This document shows positions 30,313 through 37,593 of a stretch of 37,593 bases of DNA, one piece after another. The position numbers were made by a program, and so were the translations under genes. The notes under the pieces were generated by a model. That model did not search any database. It saw nothing but the letters and a program-made list of their open reading frames with translations, and was not told where the DNA came from. Each line of letters starts with the position of its first letter. Positions within the stretch are counted from its first letter, which is position 1. This DNA comes from RGIG6375 sp964472725 (GTDB lineage: Bacteria; Bacillota; Clostridia; Oscillospirales; Oscillospiraceae). Location of the stretch: the NCBI GenBank assembly GCA_964472725.1, contig CAYYLZ010000017.1, forward strand, positions 1 through 37,593. The letters run 5' to 3'.

Positions 30313-31707
30313 TTAATAATAGCCGCCCTCGAGAACGAAATAGTAGTAAGTGTCGTCAGAGCCCTTCAAACGGTAAAGGACAGTATAATCATTGAACTGA
30401 CTGTCAACAGGACCGTCATACAGACCAATCATCATATCCATGGCCAGGAACTGAGAATAGTAAACCTTATCCCCGCTCTTGCCGCAGTAATCGGAGACCC
30501 ATGCTGCATCATCATAATACTCGGGAACATCAATTGTAATGGAACTACCTGCCTTGAGGATAACAAGAGTACCGGTCTCCTGACTTTCGAAGCCTTCTTC
30601 AGACAGAGTAATGGCATAATCGTGAACGAAGGTACCCTCACCCTTAATAACGATGATGTCACCGTAAGGAGTCTTGTTTTCAAATGTGAAACCGGCTGCG
30701 GAAGGCTCTTCGGACTCAACAGGAGTTTCAGCCTCAGCGGGAGTCTCGGGCTCGGCAGGAGTCTCGGGCTCGGCAGGAGTCTCGGGCTCAGCAGGAGTCT
30801 CAGGCTCAGCAGGAGTCTCAGGCTCGGCAGGAGTCTCGGGCTCGGCAGGAGTCTCGGGCTCAGCAGGAGTCTCAGGCTCAGCAGGAGTCTCAGGCTCGGC
30901 AGGAGTTTCTTCGGGAGCTACAACTGCAGCGCCGGTCTTGGTGATAGCGGTGATATGGGGGTTGGGGCCTTCGTACCAGTACAGGAAGCCGGTAACATCA
31001 ACAACATCGCCTGCGGCGAGAGTGCCAACGGTGGTGTAAACTTCGGTATCGGGACCGGTCAGGTAAACTTCTACGCAGAAGCTGTAGGACGCGCCGCCGT
31101 AGCCGAGGGTGACATAGATGTCATCACCGGGCTCGCCGTTCTTGTACTCGATTGCTTCAACGGTCATGCCGGTGAAGGAAACGACTTCGTTCTGGTGAGC
31201 AACGAGCTCATCAGTGCCAAGCCATGCGGTAGCGTCAACGGGAGCTGCAACGTAGTTGCCATCGATGAACTCGAAGGTAGCGTCCATGATCTCAACTTCG
31301 CCTGCCCACTCGCCCTTGTAGCCGGTTACACGGATAGCGGTACCGGTGGTGAGCTTGGCTGCGTCTTCTTCGGAGCAAGCCATCTCATACAGGAAGTATG
31401 CACCGTCCTCGTCCTGAGCGTAAACGGTGATCTTGTTGTCCCACCAGGACTGGTGACCCTGAACGTATGCTTCGATAACTACCTGGCTGTCCATGGGAGC
31501 AGCGATGTACTCGGCATAGCTCATTACGGTAGGCTCGGCAGGAGTCTCGGGTTCTTCAGAAGTTTCAGGTTCAGCGGGAGTTTCGGCGGTGGTCTGCTGA
31601 TTTGCGGTGGGAGTGGGGGTAGGTTCCGTGGTCTTATCGTCAGAGCCACAGGCTGCGAAGCTCATCGCCATGACAAGGACCAGCAGAAGCGCGATATACT
31701 TTTTCAT
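30313..31707 (-). CDS. Lipoprotein with OB-fold-like domain, paralogue with different C-terminal domain
   Basis: 464 residues from the ATG at 31707 (GGAG 8 bases upstream), chosen over 31755, which lies inside a leader hairpin. The signal peptide is almost identical to that of the neighbour (MKKYIALLLVLVMAMSFAAC, Cys20). Residues about 60-265 repeat the same OB-fold-like domain. A linker of about ten ETPAEP hexapeptides follows (about 266-330). The C-terminal 130 residues are unrelated to the neighbour: GFTFENKTPYGDIIVIKGEG, SSITIDVPEYYDDAAW, ending YYYFVLEGGYY; family not recognised. The pair looks like a duplication in which the binding domain is kept and the end domain is exchanged. Confidence 0.82.
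   Translation of the reverse strand: MKKYIALLLVLVMAMSFAACGSDDKTTEPTPTPTANQQTTAETPAEPETSEEPETPAEPTVMSYAEYIAAPMDSQVVIEAYVQGHQSWWDNKITVYAQDEDGAYFLYEMACSEEDAAKLTTGTAIRVTGYKGEWAGEVEIMDATFEFIDGNYVAAPVDATAWLGTDELVAHQNEVVSFTGMTVEAIEYKNGEPGDDIYVTLGYGGASYSFCVEVYLTGPDTEVYTTVGTLAAGDVVDVTGFLYWYEGPNPHITAITKTGAAVVAPEETPAEPETPAEPETPAEPETPAEPETPAEPETPAEPETPAEPETPAEPETPAEPETPAEAETPVESEEPSAAGFTFENKTPYGDIIVIKGEGTFVHDYAITLSEEGFESQETGTLVILKAGSSITIDVPEYYDDAAWVSDYCGKSGDKVYYSQFLAMDMMIGLYDGPVDSQFNDYTVLYRLKGSDDTYYYFVLEGGYY
30718..30912 (-). repeat. 18-bp tandem repeat encoding ETPAEP
   Basis: About ten 18-bp units of the form GGCTCAGCAGGAGTCTCG with silent differences, giving a rigid Glu/Pro/Thr linker. Units change number without changing frame. 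Confidence 0.9.
30893..31530. repeat. 638-bp duplicated block, copy B
   Basis: Second copy of the block at 29262-29899, in direct orientation; see that entry for the differences. Confidence 0.93.
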
Positions 31708-31731
31708 ATCAGTATCTCCTTTTTTCTTTCC

Positions 31732-31756
31732 CTTGAATATTTCCAAAATATTCAAG
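31732..31756 (-). other. Hairpin at the 5' end of a lipoprotein mRNA
   Basis: A perfect 11-bp stem (CTTGAATATTT / AAATATTCAAG) with a 3-base loop, starting about 4 bases after the expected transcription start of the second lipoprotein gene. It lacks a T run. Such 5' hairpins can stabilise mRNA; inference. Confidence 0.6.
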
Positions 31757-31766
31757 TTTGTCGCCT

Positions 31767-31794
31767 ATTATATCACTTTGTGCAGGAAATACAA
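31767..31794 (-). promoter_or_regulatory. Sigma-A promoter of the second OB-fold lipoprotein gene
   Basis: Minus strand: TTGTAT (31794-31789), 16-bp spacer, TATAAT (31772-31767). It lies just after the stop of the binding-protein gene, so transcription of the ABC operon may run into it. Confidence 0.65.
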
Positions 31795-31805
31795 TTAACG
31801 GTCAA

Positions 31806-33410
31806 TTACAATTTACTTTTCTTAGCTTTAATCAGCCCTGCCACAAAGTAAATAATTATCAGCACCCACGCCACGGCCAGCGCGGTAAGCAGCGCCACGG
31901 CAGTACCGGGCAGGGGGCCAAGCTCCTCCTTGCCCATTCCGTTGCCGCCGCTGAGCTGGTCAAGGCGGTACAGGGACTCCGTATCGGCATAAAGCTTTTC
32001 AAAATAGGCGTCGTCCACCGTTTCCTTGCGGCGCATGGATTTGGTGACGCTTTCTATCATGTGTCCCGCCGCGTCACGGAGGGAGGCGGAGCCGTTGAAA
32101 ACAGGCGTTACGAAGGTGTTCTCCGTATTGTCCACAAGGAGCTGAGAGGCTTTTATCTTGATGTCGTAATAAAGCTCGTTATCCTCACCAATGCGGGAGA
32201 TATAATCCACGTACTCCTCGCTTTCCTGAGCCTTGGTGGTGACGGGAACATAGCCCTCAGTCTGGGAATAAGCTATCTGCACATCATTGGTCAGCAGATA
32301 TTGGGTGAATATCCATGAGGCCATTACCTCCTGGGGGTCTTCCTTATTGAACACACAGACGGAGGGACCCTGAGAGATCATCTGTGGATTTTCGGTATCG
32401 AACTGGGGAATGGGCATGATGACGGTTTCAAACTGCACCAGCTTATCCTCGCTGATATCAATATTGGGAGCCTCGCAGCCCATCCATGTAGCGCCGGCAG
32501 TGGAGTCGATGGCGAAGATGCACTGTCCTGCGTTCAGGAAGTTTGCGGGATAGCTGGATATTTTGAAGGTGGAGAAAGCACCGGTTCCGGCATGGACGGC
32601 TATCTCCTCCAGCAGCGCTCTTGTGGTATCGTTGAAAATGAGTATCTCTCCTGCCTTGGTGGAATACCCAGCCTCCTGCTGCTTGAGCAGCTGTATCATC
32701 ATATTGTCCGTGGACTTATAGATGAAGGGTATCATTACCTTCTGACCGTTTACGAGATAGTTGCCCTCGGCGTCCTTGGCAGTGGCAGCCTCAGCTACCT
32801 CCCATATAAAGTCCCAGGTGAGCTTCTCGGGTATGGTGTAACCCAGCTTTTCCACGTAGGTCTTGTTGATATAGCAAGCCTCGGTGGAGCGCATATAGGG
32901 CAGGGCATAATAGTGTCCGTCGAAGGAGCATTCCTTAAGGAACTGGGGCACTATCTCGTCCTGCTCGGAGGAGTCGAACAGTATCTCGCTGCCGCCAAGG
33001 CCGTATTCCTTGTCCTTCATAAGAGAGTCAAGAGGCACAACGGTATTCTCGCCGGTGAGATAGGTGGCGATATGGTCGGGATAGGTTATGCAGACGTTGG
33101 GTGTGGTGTTGGTGGAGATATTTGTGATAACGTCGTTATAGATCTTGCCGTAATCGGTATACAGGCGCAGATTGACCGTGATATTGGGATAAAGCTTTTG
33201 GAAATCCTCAATGGTCTTGTTGTATATATCCACCTGAGTGATATTGGTATCGTTCTTTGCCCAAAAGCTTATCTCATACTGCCGGGACATATCAAACTCC
33301 TCGGGTATGATAAAAGCCTCCGTTTCCCGGGAGCCGTGGCAGCCGCTCAGCGGCAGGCATAAGGTCAGCAGGGCAAGCATAAGCGCAAGAGTGCGGCGAA
33401 TATTTCTCAT
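31806..33410 (-). CDS. ABC importer solute-binding lipoprotein with extra C-terminal membrane helix
   Basis: 534 residues, longer than the usual 430-450. Family 1 extracellular solute-binding protein (sugars, glycerol-3-phosphate). Seen: a lipoprotein signal with LPLSGC, then YEISFWAKNDTNITQVDIYN, TPNVCITYPDHIATYL, ALPYMRSTEACYINKTYVEKLGY read in parts, and WIFTQYLLTNDVQIAYSQTEGYVP. Unusually, the C-terminus carries a membrane helix (about 502-526, AVALLTALAVAWVLIIIYFVAG) ending in KAKKSKL. The ATG overlaps the permease stop (ATGA). It delivers the substrate to the two permeases encoded upstream. Confidence 0.9.
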   Translation of the reverse strand: MRNIRRTLALMLALLTLCLPLSGCHGSRETEAFIIPEEFDMSRQYEISFWAKNDTNITQVDIYNKTIEDFQKLYPNITVNLRLYTDYGKIYNDVITNISTNTTPNVCITYPDHIATYLTGENTVVPLDSLMKDKEYGLGGSEILFDSSEQDEIVPQFLKECSFDGHYYALPYMRSTEACYINKTYVEKLGYTIPEKLTWDFIWEVAEAATAKDAEGNYLVNGQKVMIPFIYKSTDNMMIQLLKQQEAGYSTKAGEILIFNDTTRALLEEIAVHAGTGAFSTFKISSYPANFLNAGQCIFAIDSTAGATWMGCEAPNIDISEDKLVQFETVIMPIPQFDTENPQMISQGPSVCVFNKEDPQEVMASWIFTQYLLTNDVQIAYSQTEGYVPVTTKAQESEEYVDYISRIGEDNELYYDIKIKASQLLVDNTENTFVTPVFNGSASLRDAAGHMIESVTKSMRRKETVDDAYFEKLYADTESLYRLDQLSGGNGMGKEELGPLPGTAVALLTALAVAWVLIIIYFVAGLIKAKKSKL

Positions 33411-34279
33411 CCCTTCATACCTCCCCTTGCGACGCCCGCCATTATCTTCTTGCGGAAGATAAGGAAGAGGATTATCAGCGGAACGGAAATTACCACTACC
33501 GCAGCCATCATGGCGGGTATGTTCTCGCGTCCGAAGCCGTTTTCGCGAATGGACTGAATTCCGTTGGAAACGAGGAAATACAGCTCGTCATCAGTGACAA
33601 GGCGGGGCCATACGTAGGAGTTCCAGCACTCGATTATCTTCAGTATGGCTACGGTGATGATGGTGGGCTTACAGATAGGCACCATTACCTTAAGCAGATA
33701 CTTCAGGTCGGAGGTGCCGTCCACCTTGGCGGCGTAATAGAGATTATCGGGTATCTGAGAGAAATTCTCCTTGAGCAGGTAGATATAGAACACGGAAGTC
33801 ACCGAGGGCAGGATAAGACCTGCAAAGGTATTGCGCAGGTCAAGGTCGGTTATGGTGACGTAGTTGGTGATGACCACAAGCTCGTTGGGGATCATCATAA
33901 GGGCGAGGAACAGGGTAAAAACAAGGTTCTTGCCCTTGAAGTTCAGGCGGGCAAAGGCAAAGGCCGCCAGCACCGTGACCACCAGCATTATAGCGGTGGT
34001 GATAACGGTGAAGATAAGGGTATTGGTGAAGTATCTCGCCAGGGGCACAGCCGTGAAGGCGTGGGCGTAGTTTTCCAGTGTTGGCGAGAGGGTGATGAAA
34101 GCGGGGATATACTCCGAGTTATAGGAGCCGTAGCTCTTGACGGAGGTGAGTATCATCCAGTAGAAGGGGAAGAGCACGATAAGACCCCATACGGTAAGCA
34201 GGGTATATATAACCACGCTCAGCACCCTTTTGCGAATGCGGGCGGAGCGCTCGATGCGCTCGAAATCAGTCTGATGCAT
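33407..34279 (-). CDS. ABC importer permease, UgpE/MalG type
   Basis: 290 residues, six membrane helices. It forms the import channel with the preceding permease. Seen: LFPFYWMILTSVKSYGSYN, the SPTLENYAHAF segment before the core, and the EAA-type loop that contacts the ATPase, AAKVDGTSDLKYLLKVMVPICKP. The ATG at 34279 has a perfect GGAGG 7 bases upstream. It lies 16 bases after the other permease gene and overlaps the binding-protein gene by 4 bases. Confidence 0.93.
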   Translation of the reverse strand: MHQTDFERIERSARIRKRVLSVVIYTLLTVWGLIVLFPFYWMILTSVKSYGSYNSEYIPAFITLSPTLENYAHAFTAVPLARYFTNTLIFTVITTAIMLVVTVLAAFAFARLNFKGKNLVFTLFLALMMIPNELVVITNYVTITDLDLRNTFAGLILPSVTSVFYIYLLKENFSQIPDNLYYAAKVDGTSDLKYLLKVMVPICKPTIITVAILKIIECWNSYVWPRLVTDDELYFLVSNGIQSIRENGFGRENIPAMMAAVVVISVPLIILFLIFRKKIMAGVARGGMKG

Positions 34280-34295
34280 ACTGTTCCTCCTTCCC

Positions 34296-35186
34296 TTAAT
34301 AATGCACATGCTTCTTGCTGATAAGCAGGTTTATGCAGGTGATGGTGAGCACGATTGCGAAGAGCACTATTGCCGCTGCGGAAGCGTAGGACGGATAGCC
34401 GCCGCTGTTGCCGTAGAGCATATCGTAAACGTAGCCGACGATGGTATTCATGCCCGCCGCGTTCAAGTCTGTACCGAAAAGCGCCACCGCGTCGCTGTAG
34501 GCCTTGAAGGCGCCGATAAATCCGGTGATGACAAGATAGAAGATGGTGGGCGATATCATGGGCAGGGTTATGCGGGTGAAAATCCGGCCACGGGAGGTGC
34601 CGTCCACCTTGGCGGCATTGTAGTAGTCCTGATTTACCGAGGCCAGCGCACCGGTGAGGATAAGTATCTTGAAGGGCATTACCACCCACACCGTATAGAA
34701 GCAGAGCACGAACATCTTAGCCCAATAGGGGCCGTCGATGAAGTCCACCGACTCTCCGCCGAACCAGTTGATAAGCAGGTTCACAAGTCCGTCGGAATAG
34801 GCGGTCTTTTTGAAAAGTATCATGAACACAAGACCTACCGCCAGCGTATTTGTTACGTAAGGCAGGAAGTACACGGTCTGATACAGGTTGCGCAGGGGCT
34901 TGATGGAGTTAAGCGCCACGGAGATAAGCAGCGCAAGACCCGTGGAAATAGGCACGGTGATGATAACGAGGATAAAGGTATTCTTCACGGCCTGCAGGAA
35001 GTAGGGGTCGTGGAGAATATAGGAGTAGTTATAGCCGCCAACGCCGAAGAAGGTTTGGGAGGCGGAGTTATAGCCCTCCTCAAAGGAGTAGACGAATACG
35101 TCCACCAGCGGATATACCATGAATACTCCGAGGAAGAGCACCGCGGGCAGCAGGTAAAGCCACGCTTTCCAGTTGTTTTTATCCAT
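34296..35186 (-). CDS. ABC importer permease, UgpA/MalF type
   Basis: 296 residues, six membrane helices. Seen: WLYLLPAVLFLGVFMVYPLVD at the N-terminus in parts, NTFILVIITVPISTGLALL, and the EAA-type loop AAKVDGTSRGRIFTRITLPMI. Partner of the UgpE-type protein. GGAGG lies 8 bases before the ATG, and the ATPase gene ends 13 bases upstream. Confidence 0.93.
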   Translation of the reverse strand: MDKNNWKAWLYLLPAVLFLGVFMVYPLVDVFVYSFEEGYNSASQTFFGVGGYNYSYILHDPYFLQAVKNTFILVIITVPISTGLALLISVALNSIKPLRNLYQTVYFLPYVTNTLAVGLVFMILFKKTAYSDGLVNLLINWFGGESVDFIDGPYWAKMFVLCFYTVWVVMPFKILILTGALASVNQDYYNAAKVDGTSRGRIFTRITLPMISPTIFYLVITGFIGAFKAYSDAVALFGTDLNAAGMNTIVGYVYDMLYGNSGGYPSYASAAAIVLFAIVLTITCINLLISKKHVHY

Positions 35187-35199
35187 ACTTCTTCCCTCC

Positions 35200-36303
35200 T
35201 CAGCCTATCTCGCAGTCAAGGCGAGCCTCGGTCTCCTTATCGAAGAGGAAGAGCTTATAGGGCTTCACGTTGAAACGAACCACGGGAGCGGAGGTGTCCA
35301 CACGGTTCTCGGCGCTGATGATGGAGCGTATGGCGCCGCTGTCGGACATTGCGTTATTGGAAATGACGGTGATATCGCGACCCATTACCTCCACGCCTGT
35401 CAGCGAGCAGCTCAGGGTACCGTTATCGTCAAGCTCGAAGCCCTCGGGGCGGATACCCACCCATACAGGCTTATTGGCTATACCCTTCACAGCGCAGACG
35501 TTGTCCTCGCCTATATAAAGGCGACCGTCCTTCACCTCGCCGTGGAATACGTTGATGGGAGGAGTACCGAGGAACTTGGCGACAAAGAGGTTGATGGGGC
35601 TGTCGTAAACGTCCTGAGGACGGCCTACCTGCTGGATAACCCCGGTTTTCATTACCACTATCATATCAGAGATGCTCATGGCCTCCTCCTGGTCGTGGGT
35701 AACGAAGATGGTGGTAATACCGGTCTCACGCTGAATACGGCGCAGCTCCTCGCGGGTCTGCAGACGCAGGCGCGCGTCAAGATTGGACAGAGGCTCGTCC
35801 AGCAGGAGCAGGCGGGGCATCTTAACCAGCGCGCGGGCAATGGCAACACGCTGCTGCTGACCGCCGGAAAGCTCGTTGGGCTTGCGATCCATCAGCTCAT
35901 GTATCTGCACCAGCTTTGCCGCTTCAAGGGCTTTTTCCTGCATCTGTGCCTTGGTGAGCTTGGCTGCGCCCTTGAGGTTTTCCAGGGGGAACATGATGTT
36001 CTGGCGCACGGTCAGATGAGGATAAAGGGCGTAGTTCTGGAAAACAAGGCCGACGCCGCGGTTTTCGGCAGGCAGGTCGGTAACATCGTCCTCGCCGAAG
36101 AATATCTTGCCGGAGCTGGGTTTGAGCAGACCGCTGAGCAGGTTGAGGGCGGTACTCTTGCCGCAGCCGGAGGGGCCCAGCAGACCGATAAGCTGACCGT
36201 CGGGTATTTCAAGGTCAAAATCATTTACCGCAATTACCTCGGAGCGTACGCCCTTGTTACGGTTGGGGAACTTCTTTGTAAGATTCTGCAATACGACTTT
36301 CAT
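35200..36303 (-). CDS. ABC importer ATPase, UgpC/MalK/MsmK type
   Basis: 367 residues. It powers import of the substrate by ATP hydrolysis. Seen: Walker A GPSGCGKST, Q-loop VFQNYALYPHLTV, signature LSGGQQQR, Walker B LLLLDEPLSNLDA, and the switch histidine in FVTHDQEEAM, then a C-terminal TOBE-type regulatory domain from about residue 240. GGAGG precedes the ATG. Gene order ATPase, permease, permease, binding protein resembles ugp operons. The substrate is not determinable from the sequence; no catabolic enzyme is present. Confidence 0.94.
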   Translation of the reverse strand: MKVVLQNLTKKFPNRNKGVRSEVIAVNDFDLEIPDGQLIGLLGPSGCGKSTALNLLSGLLKPSSGKIFFGEDDVTDLPAENRGVGLVFQNYALYPHLTVRQNIMFPLENLKGAAKLTKAQMQEKALEAAKLVQIHELMDRKPNELSGGQQQRVAIARALVKMPRLLLLDEPLSNLDARLRLQTREELRRIQRETGITTIFVTHDQEEAMSISDMIVVMKTGVIQQVGRPQDVYDSPINLFVAKFLGTPPINVFHGEVKDGRLYIGEDNVCAVKGIANKPVWVGIRPEGFELDDNGTLSCSLTGVEVMGRDITVISNNAMSDSGAIRSIISAENRVDTSAPVVRFNVKPYKLFLFDKETEARLDCEIG

Positions 36304-36336
36304 GGTGAGCCTCCATTGTCATACTATTTTGTGTAT

Positions 36337-36365
36337 ATTTTATCCCAAGCCTTGCTCTAAGTCAA
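36337..36365 (-). promoter_or_regulatory. Sigma-A promoter of the ABC importer operon
   Basis: Minus strand: TTGACT (36365-36360), 17-bp spacer, TAAAAT (36342-36337). Confidence 0.75.
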
Positions 36366-36372
36366 CGAGAGT

Positions 36373-36401
36373 TTGACATGGACACACATGGATACTATAA
36401 T
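36373..36401 (+). promoter_or_regulatory. Perfect sigma-A promoter of the SpoU-family gene
   Basis: TTGACA (36373-36378), 17-bp spacer, TATAAT (36396-36401), a full consensus match. The two divergent -35 elements are only 7 bases apart. Confidence 0.85.
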
Positions 36402-36430
36402 GATTTCATTAAATAACCAAGGTGATAAGC

Positions 36431-37237
36431 ATGACCAATATCATTGAAATAAGCGATTTTTCCGCCCCGGAGCTGGACGTATACGCCCGCCTTACCGAAG
36501 CGCAGCTTTTGAATAGGGAGCACCCGGAGCAGGGAATTTTCATAGCCGAAAGTCCCAAGGTCATAGAGCGGGCGCTGGACGCGGGCTGCGTGCCCCTTTC
36601 CATACTTGTTGAGCGCCGCCATATCGAAGGACAAGCCGGCGAAATAATCGCCTGCTGTGGCGATGTGCCGGTTTATACAGCCGAGTTTGATGTGCTCACC
36701 CAGATTACCGGCTTCAAATTGGTGCGGGGTATGCTCTGCGCAATGCGCCGTCCTCCTCTGCCCGCCGCAGAAGATGTATGCAATGGCGCGCGACGGGTGG
36801 CGGTTTTGGAAAATGTGATGAATCCCACCAATCTTGGCGCCATATTCCGCTCCGCCGCCGCGCTGAACATGGACGCTGTGCTGCTGACCCCCGCCTGCAC
36901 CGACCCCCTCTACCGCCGCGCAATACGGGTGAGCATGGGCACGGTGTTTCAGGTGCCCTGGGCGTTCCTGCCCGAGGATTACATAGGCAAGCTGAAAAAG
37001 CTGGGCTTCGCCACGGCAGCCATGGCGCTCCGCGACGATTCCGTATCCATACGCGATGAGCGGCTCAACGCCGAAAAACGCCTTGCCATTATCATGGGCA
37101 CCGAGGGCGACGGCATGGCAGCGGAAAATATCAACCGCTGCGACTACACCGTTAAAATACCCATGTCCCACGGTGTGGACTCCCTTAACGTAGCCGCCGC
37201 CAGCGCGGTAGCGTTCTTCCAGTTGGGGTTGGAGTGA
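36431..37237 (+). CDS. SpoU/TrmH-family RNA methyltransferase
   Basis: 268 residues. A SPOUT methyltransferase that 2'-O-methylates a ribose in tRNA or rRNA. Seen: an N-terminal substrate-binding part with EQGIFIAESPKVIERAL, then the trefoil-knot motifs ENVMNPTNLGAIFRSAAA (motif 1), IIMGTEGDGM (motif 2) and IPMSHGVDSLNVAAASAV (motif 3), all intact. The ATG at 36431 has AAGGTGAT upstream; a GTG at 36422 is a weaker choice. The target base is not predictable. Confidence 0.93.
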   Translation: MTNIIEISDFSAPELDVYARLTEAQLLNREHPEQGIFIAESPKVIERALDAGCVPLSILVERRHIEGQAGEIIACCGDVPVYTAEFDVLTQITGFKLVRGMLCAMRRPPLPAAEDVCNGARRVAVLENVMNPTNLGAIFRSAAALNMDAVLLTPACTDPLYRRAIRVSMGTVFQVPWAFLPEDYIGKLKKLGFATAAMALRDDSVSIRDERLNAEKRLAIIMGTEGDGMAAENINRCDYTVKIPMSHGVDSLNVAAASAVAFFQLGLE

Positions 37238-37298
37238 GATATAAACAGCGCGCACCGAATGGTGCGGGGCTGATGCTATTATTTGTCGCCCTACGTTT

Positions 37299-37465
37299 AA
37301 GGTTAAGCTTCTCCTACGAGGAGAAGCCGGCATTTGCGCAAGCAAATGACTGATGAGGTGGTCAAATCGGCACAGCGGGGTAGATTGGCAATATGCTCAG
37401 TGCTTTGCATACACCTCATCCACCGCTTACGCGGTCCCCCTTCTCCTCAAGGAGAAGGTTAGCCT
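37299..37465. repeat. Multi-hairpin palindromic intergenic element
   Basis: Nested inverted repeats: CTTCTCC/GGAGAAG hairpins at both ends (37308-37326 and 37440-37457), GATGAGGTG (37352-37360) against CACCTCATC (37412-37420), and an inner CATTTGC/GCAAATG hairpin. It carries CCGCTTACGCGGT (37423-37435), shared with the repeat at 8937. MITE-like; no coding potential. Just upstream, 37251-37266 holds a small CGCACC/GGTGCG hairpin. Confidence 0.6.
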
Positions 37466-37512
37466 ATATTTACTTTTTTCATTTTATTTTTTTGTCGCCA
37501 ACAAGCAGAAAC

Positions 37513-37539
37513 AGCCCCGCACCGCTTTGGTGCAGGGCT
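37513..37539. terminator. Hairpin, possible terminator
   Basis: Stem AGCCCCGCACC / GGTGCAGGGCT (one mismatch) with loop GCTTT. No T run on the plus strand. Confidence 0.4.
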
Positions 37540-37549
37540 CAGTCCGTCG

Positions 37550-37576
37550 AAAAAGTCCAGCTTGGCTGGGCTTTTT
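37550..37576. terminator. Terminator at the right edge
   Basis: Stem AAAAAGTCCAGC / GCTGGGCTTTTT (one G-T pair) with loop TTG and T-rich flanks. It could serve a gene beyond the window on either strand. Confidence 0.6.
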
Positions 37577-37593
37577 CGCGTTTTTGTGGTAAA

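Noticed and set aside
37353..37592. A 79-codon plus-strand frame at the right end
   Set aside because: It consists of repeat and hairpin sequence with an open end, has no ribosome binding site and no recognisable protein features.

Overview
The window comes from a spore-forming, low-GC-phylum (Firmicutes) bacterium, most likely a gut-type clostridium of the Oscillospiraceae/Ruminococcaceae group. The evidence is gene content: spoIIGA, sigE, sigG, a YlmC/YmxH-type PRC-barrel gene and both dipicolinate synthase subunits (endospore formation), a T-box leader, strong GGAGG ribosome binding sites, sigma-A promoters and matches to the Spo0A box. Coding regions are GC-rich for a clostridium and intergenic regions are AT-rich. 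This placement is an inference; no rRNA gene is present.

Layout. 1-596: 5' part of a collagen-like Gly-X-Y repeat protein, broken by a 100-N assembly gap and by the window edge. 910-1365: an AT-rich GNAT acetyltransferase. 1501-8612: a dlt-type operon, led by a 989-residue FG-GAP/VCBS lipoprotein and followed by DltA, DltC, DltB and DltD homologues and, at the 3' end, a 44-residue DltX-like membrane peptide. 8623-14972: the sporulation sigma block ylmC-like, sigG, sigE, spoIIGA (all minus). Between sigG and sigE lie a PurF-like protein without the catalytic cysteine and a T-box-controlled tryptophan synthase (TrpB2). 15112-20757: hisC-like, DUF951, rarA, nth, two uncharacterised genes, a MazG-like gene and an rsmH homologue. 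20759-22197: dpaAB. 22341-24656: feoAB. 24649-24882: a small gene of unknown function behind three perfectly phased Spo0A boxes. 25064-28086: mutL, coupled to an alanine-racemase-fold protein that seems to have lost its active site. 28547-31707: two paralogous lipoproteins sharing an almost identical 638-bp block. 31806-36303: an ABC importer operon of sugar/glycerol-3-phosphate type (ATPase, two permeases, binding protein). 36431-37237: a SpoU-family RNA methyltransferase. The right end holds hairpin-rich intergenic repeats.

How the parts work together. Spo0A appears to act at the spoIIGA-sigE promoter (22-bp spacer, flanking 0A-like boxes) and at the small gene at 24649. SpoIIGA would process pro-sigma-E, and sigG has a sigma-F-like promoter directly upstream of its chosen start. 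dpaAB make dipicolinate for the spore core. The dlt-type operon should add D-alanine (or a related acyl group) to a surface polymer. The features most worth following up are the dlt operon with its giant lipoprotein and trailing DltX, the racemase pseudoenzyme coupled to mutL, the cysteine-less PurF paralogue, the recently homogenised lipoprotein pair, and the antisense arrangement of feoAB against the Spo0A-box gene.
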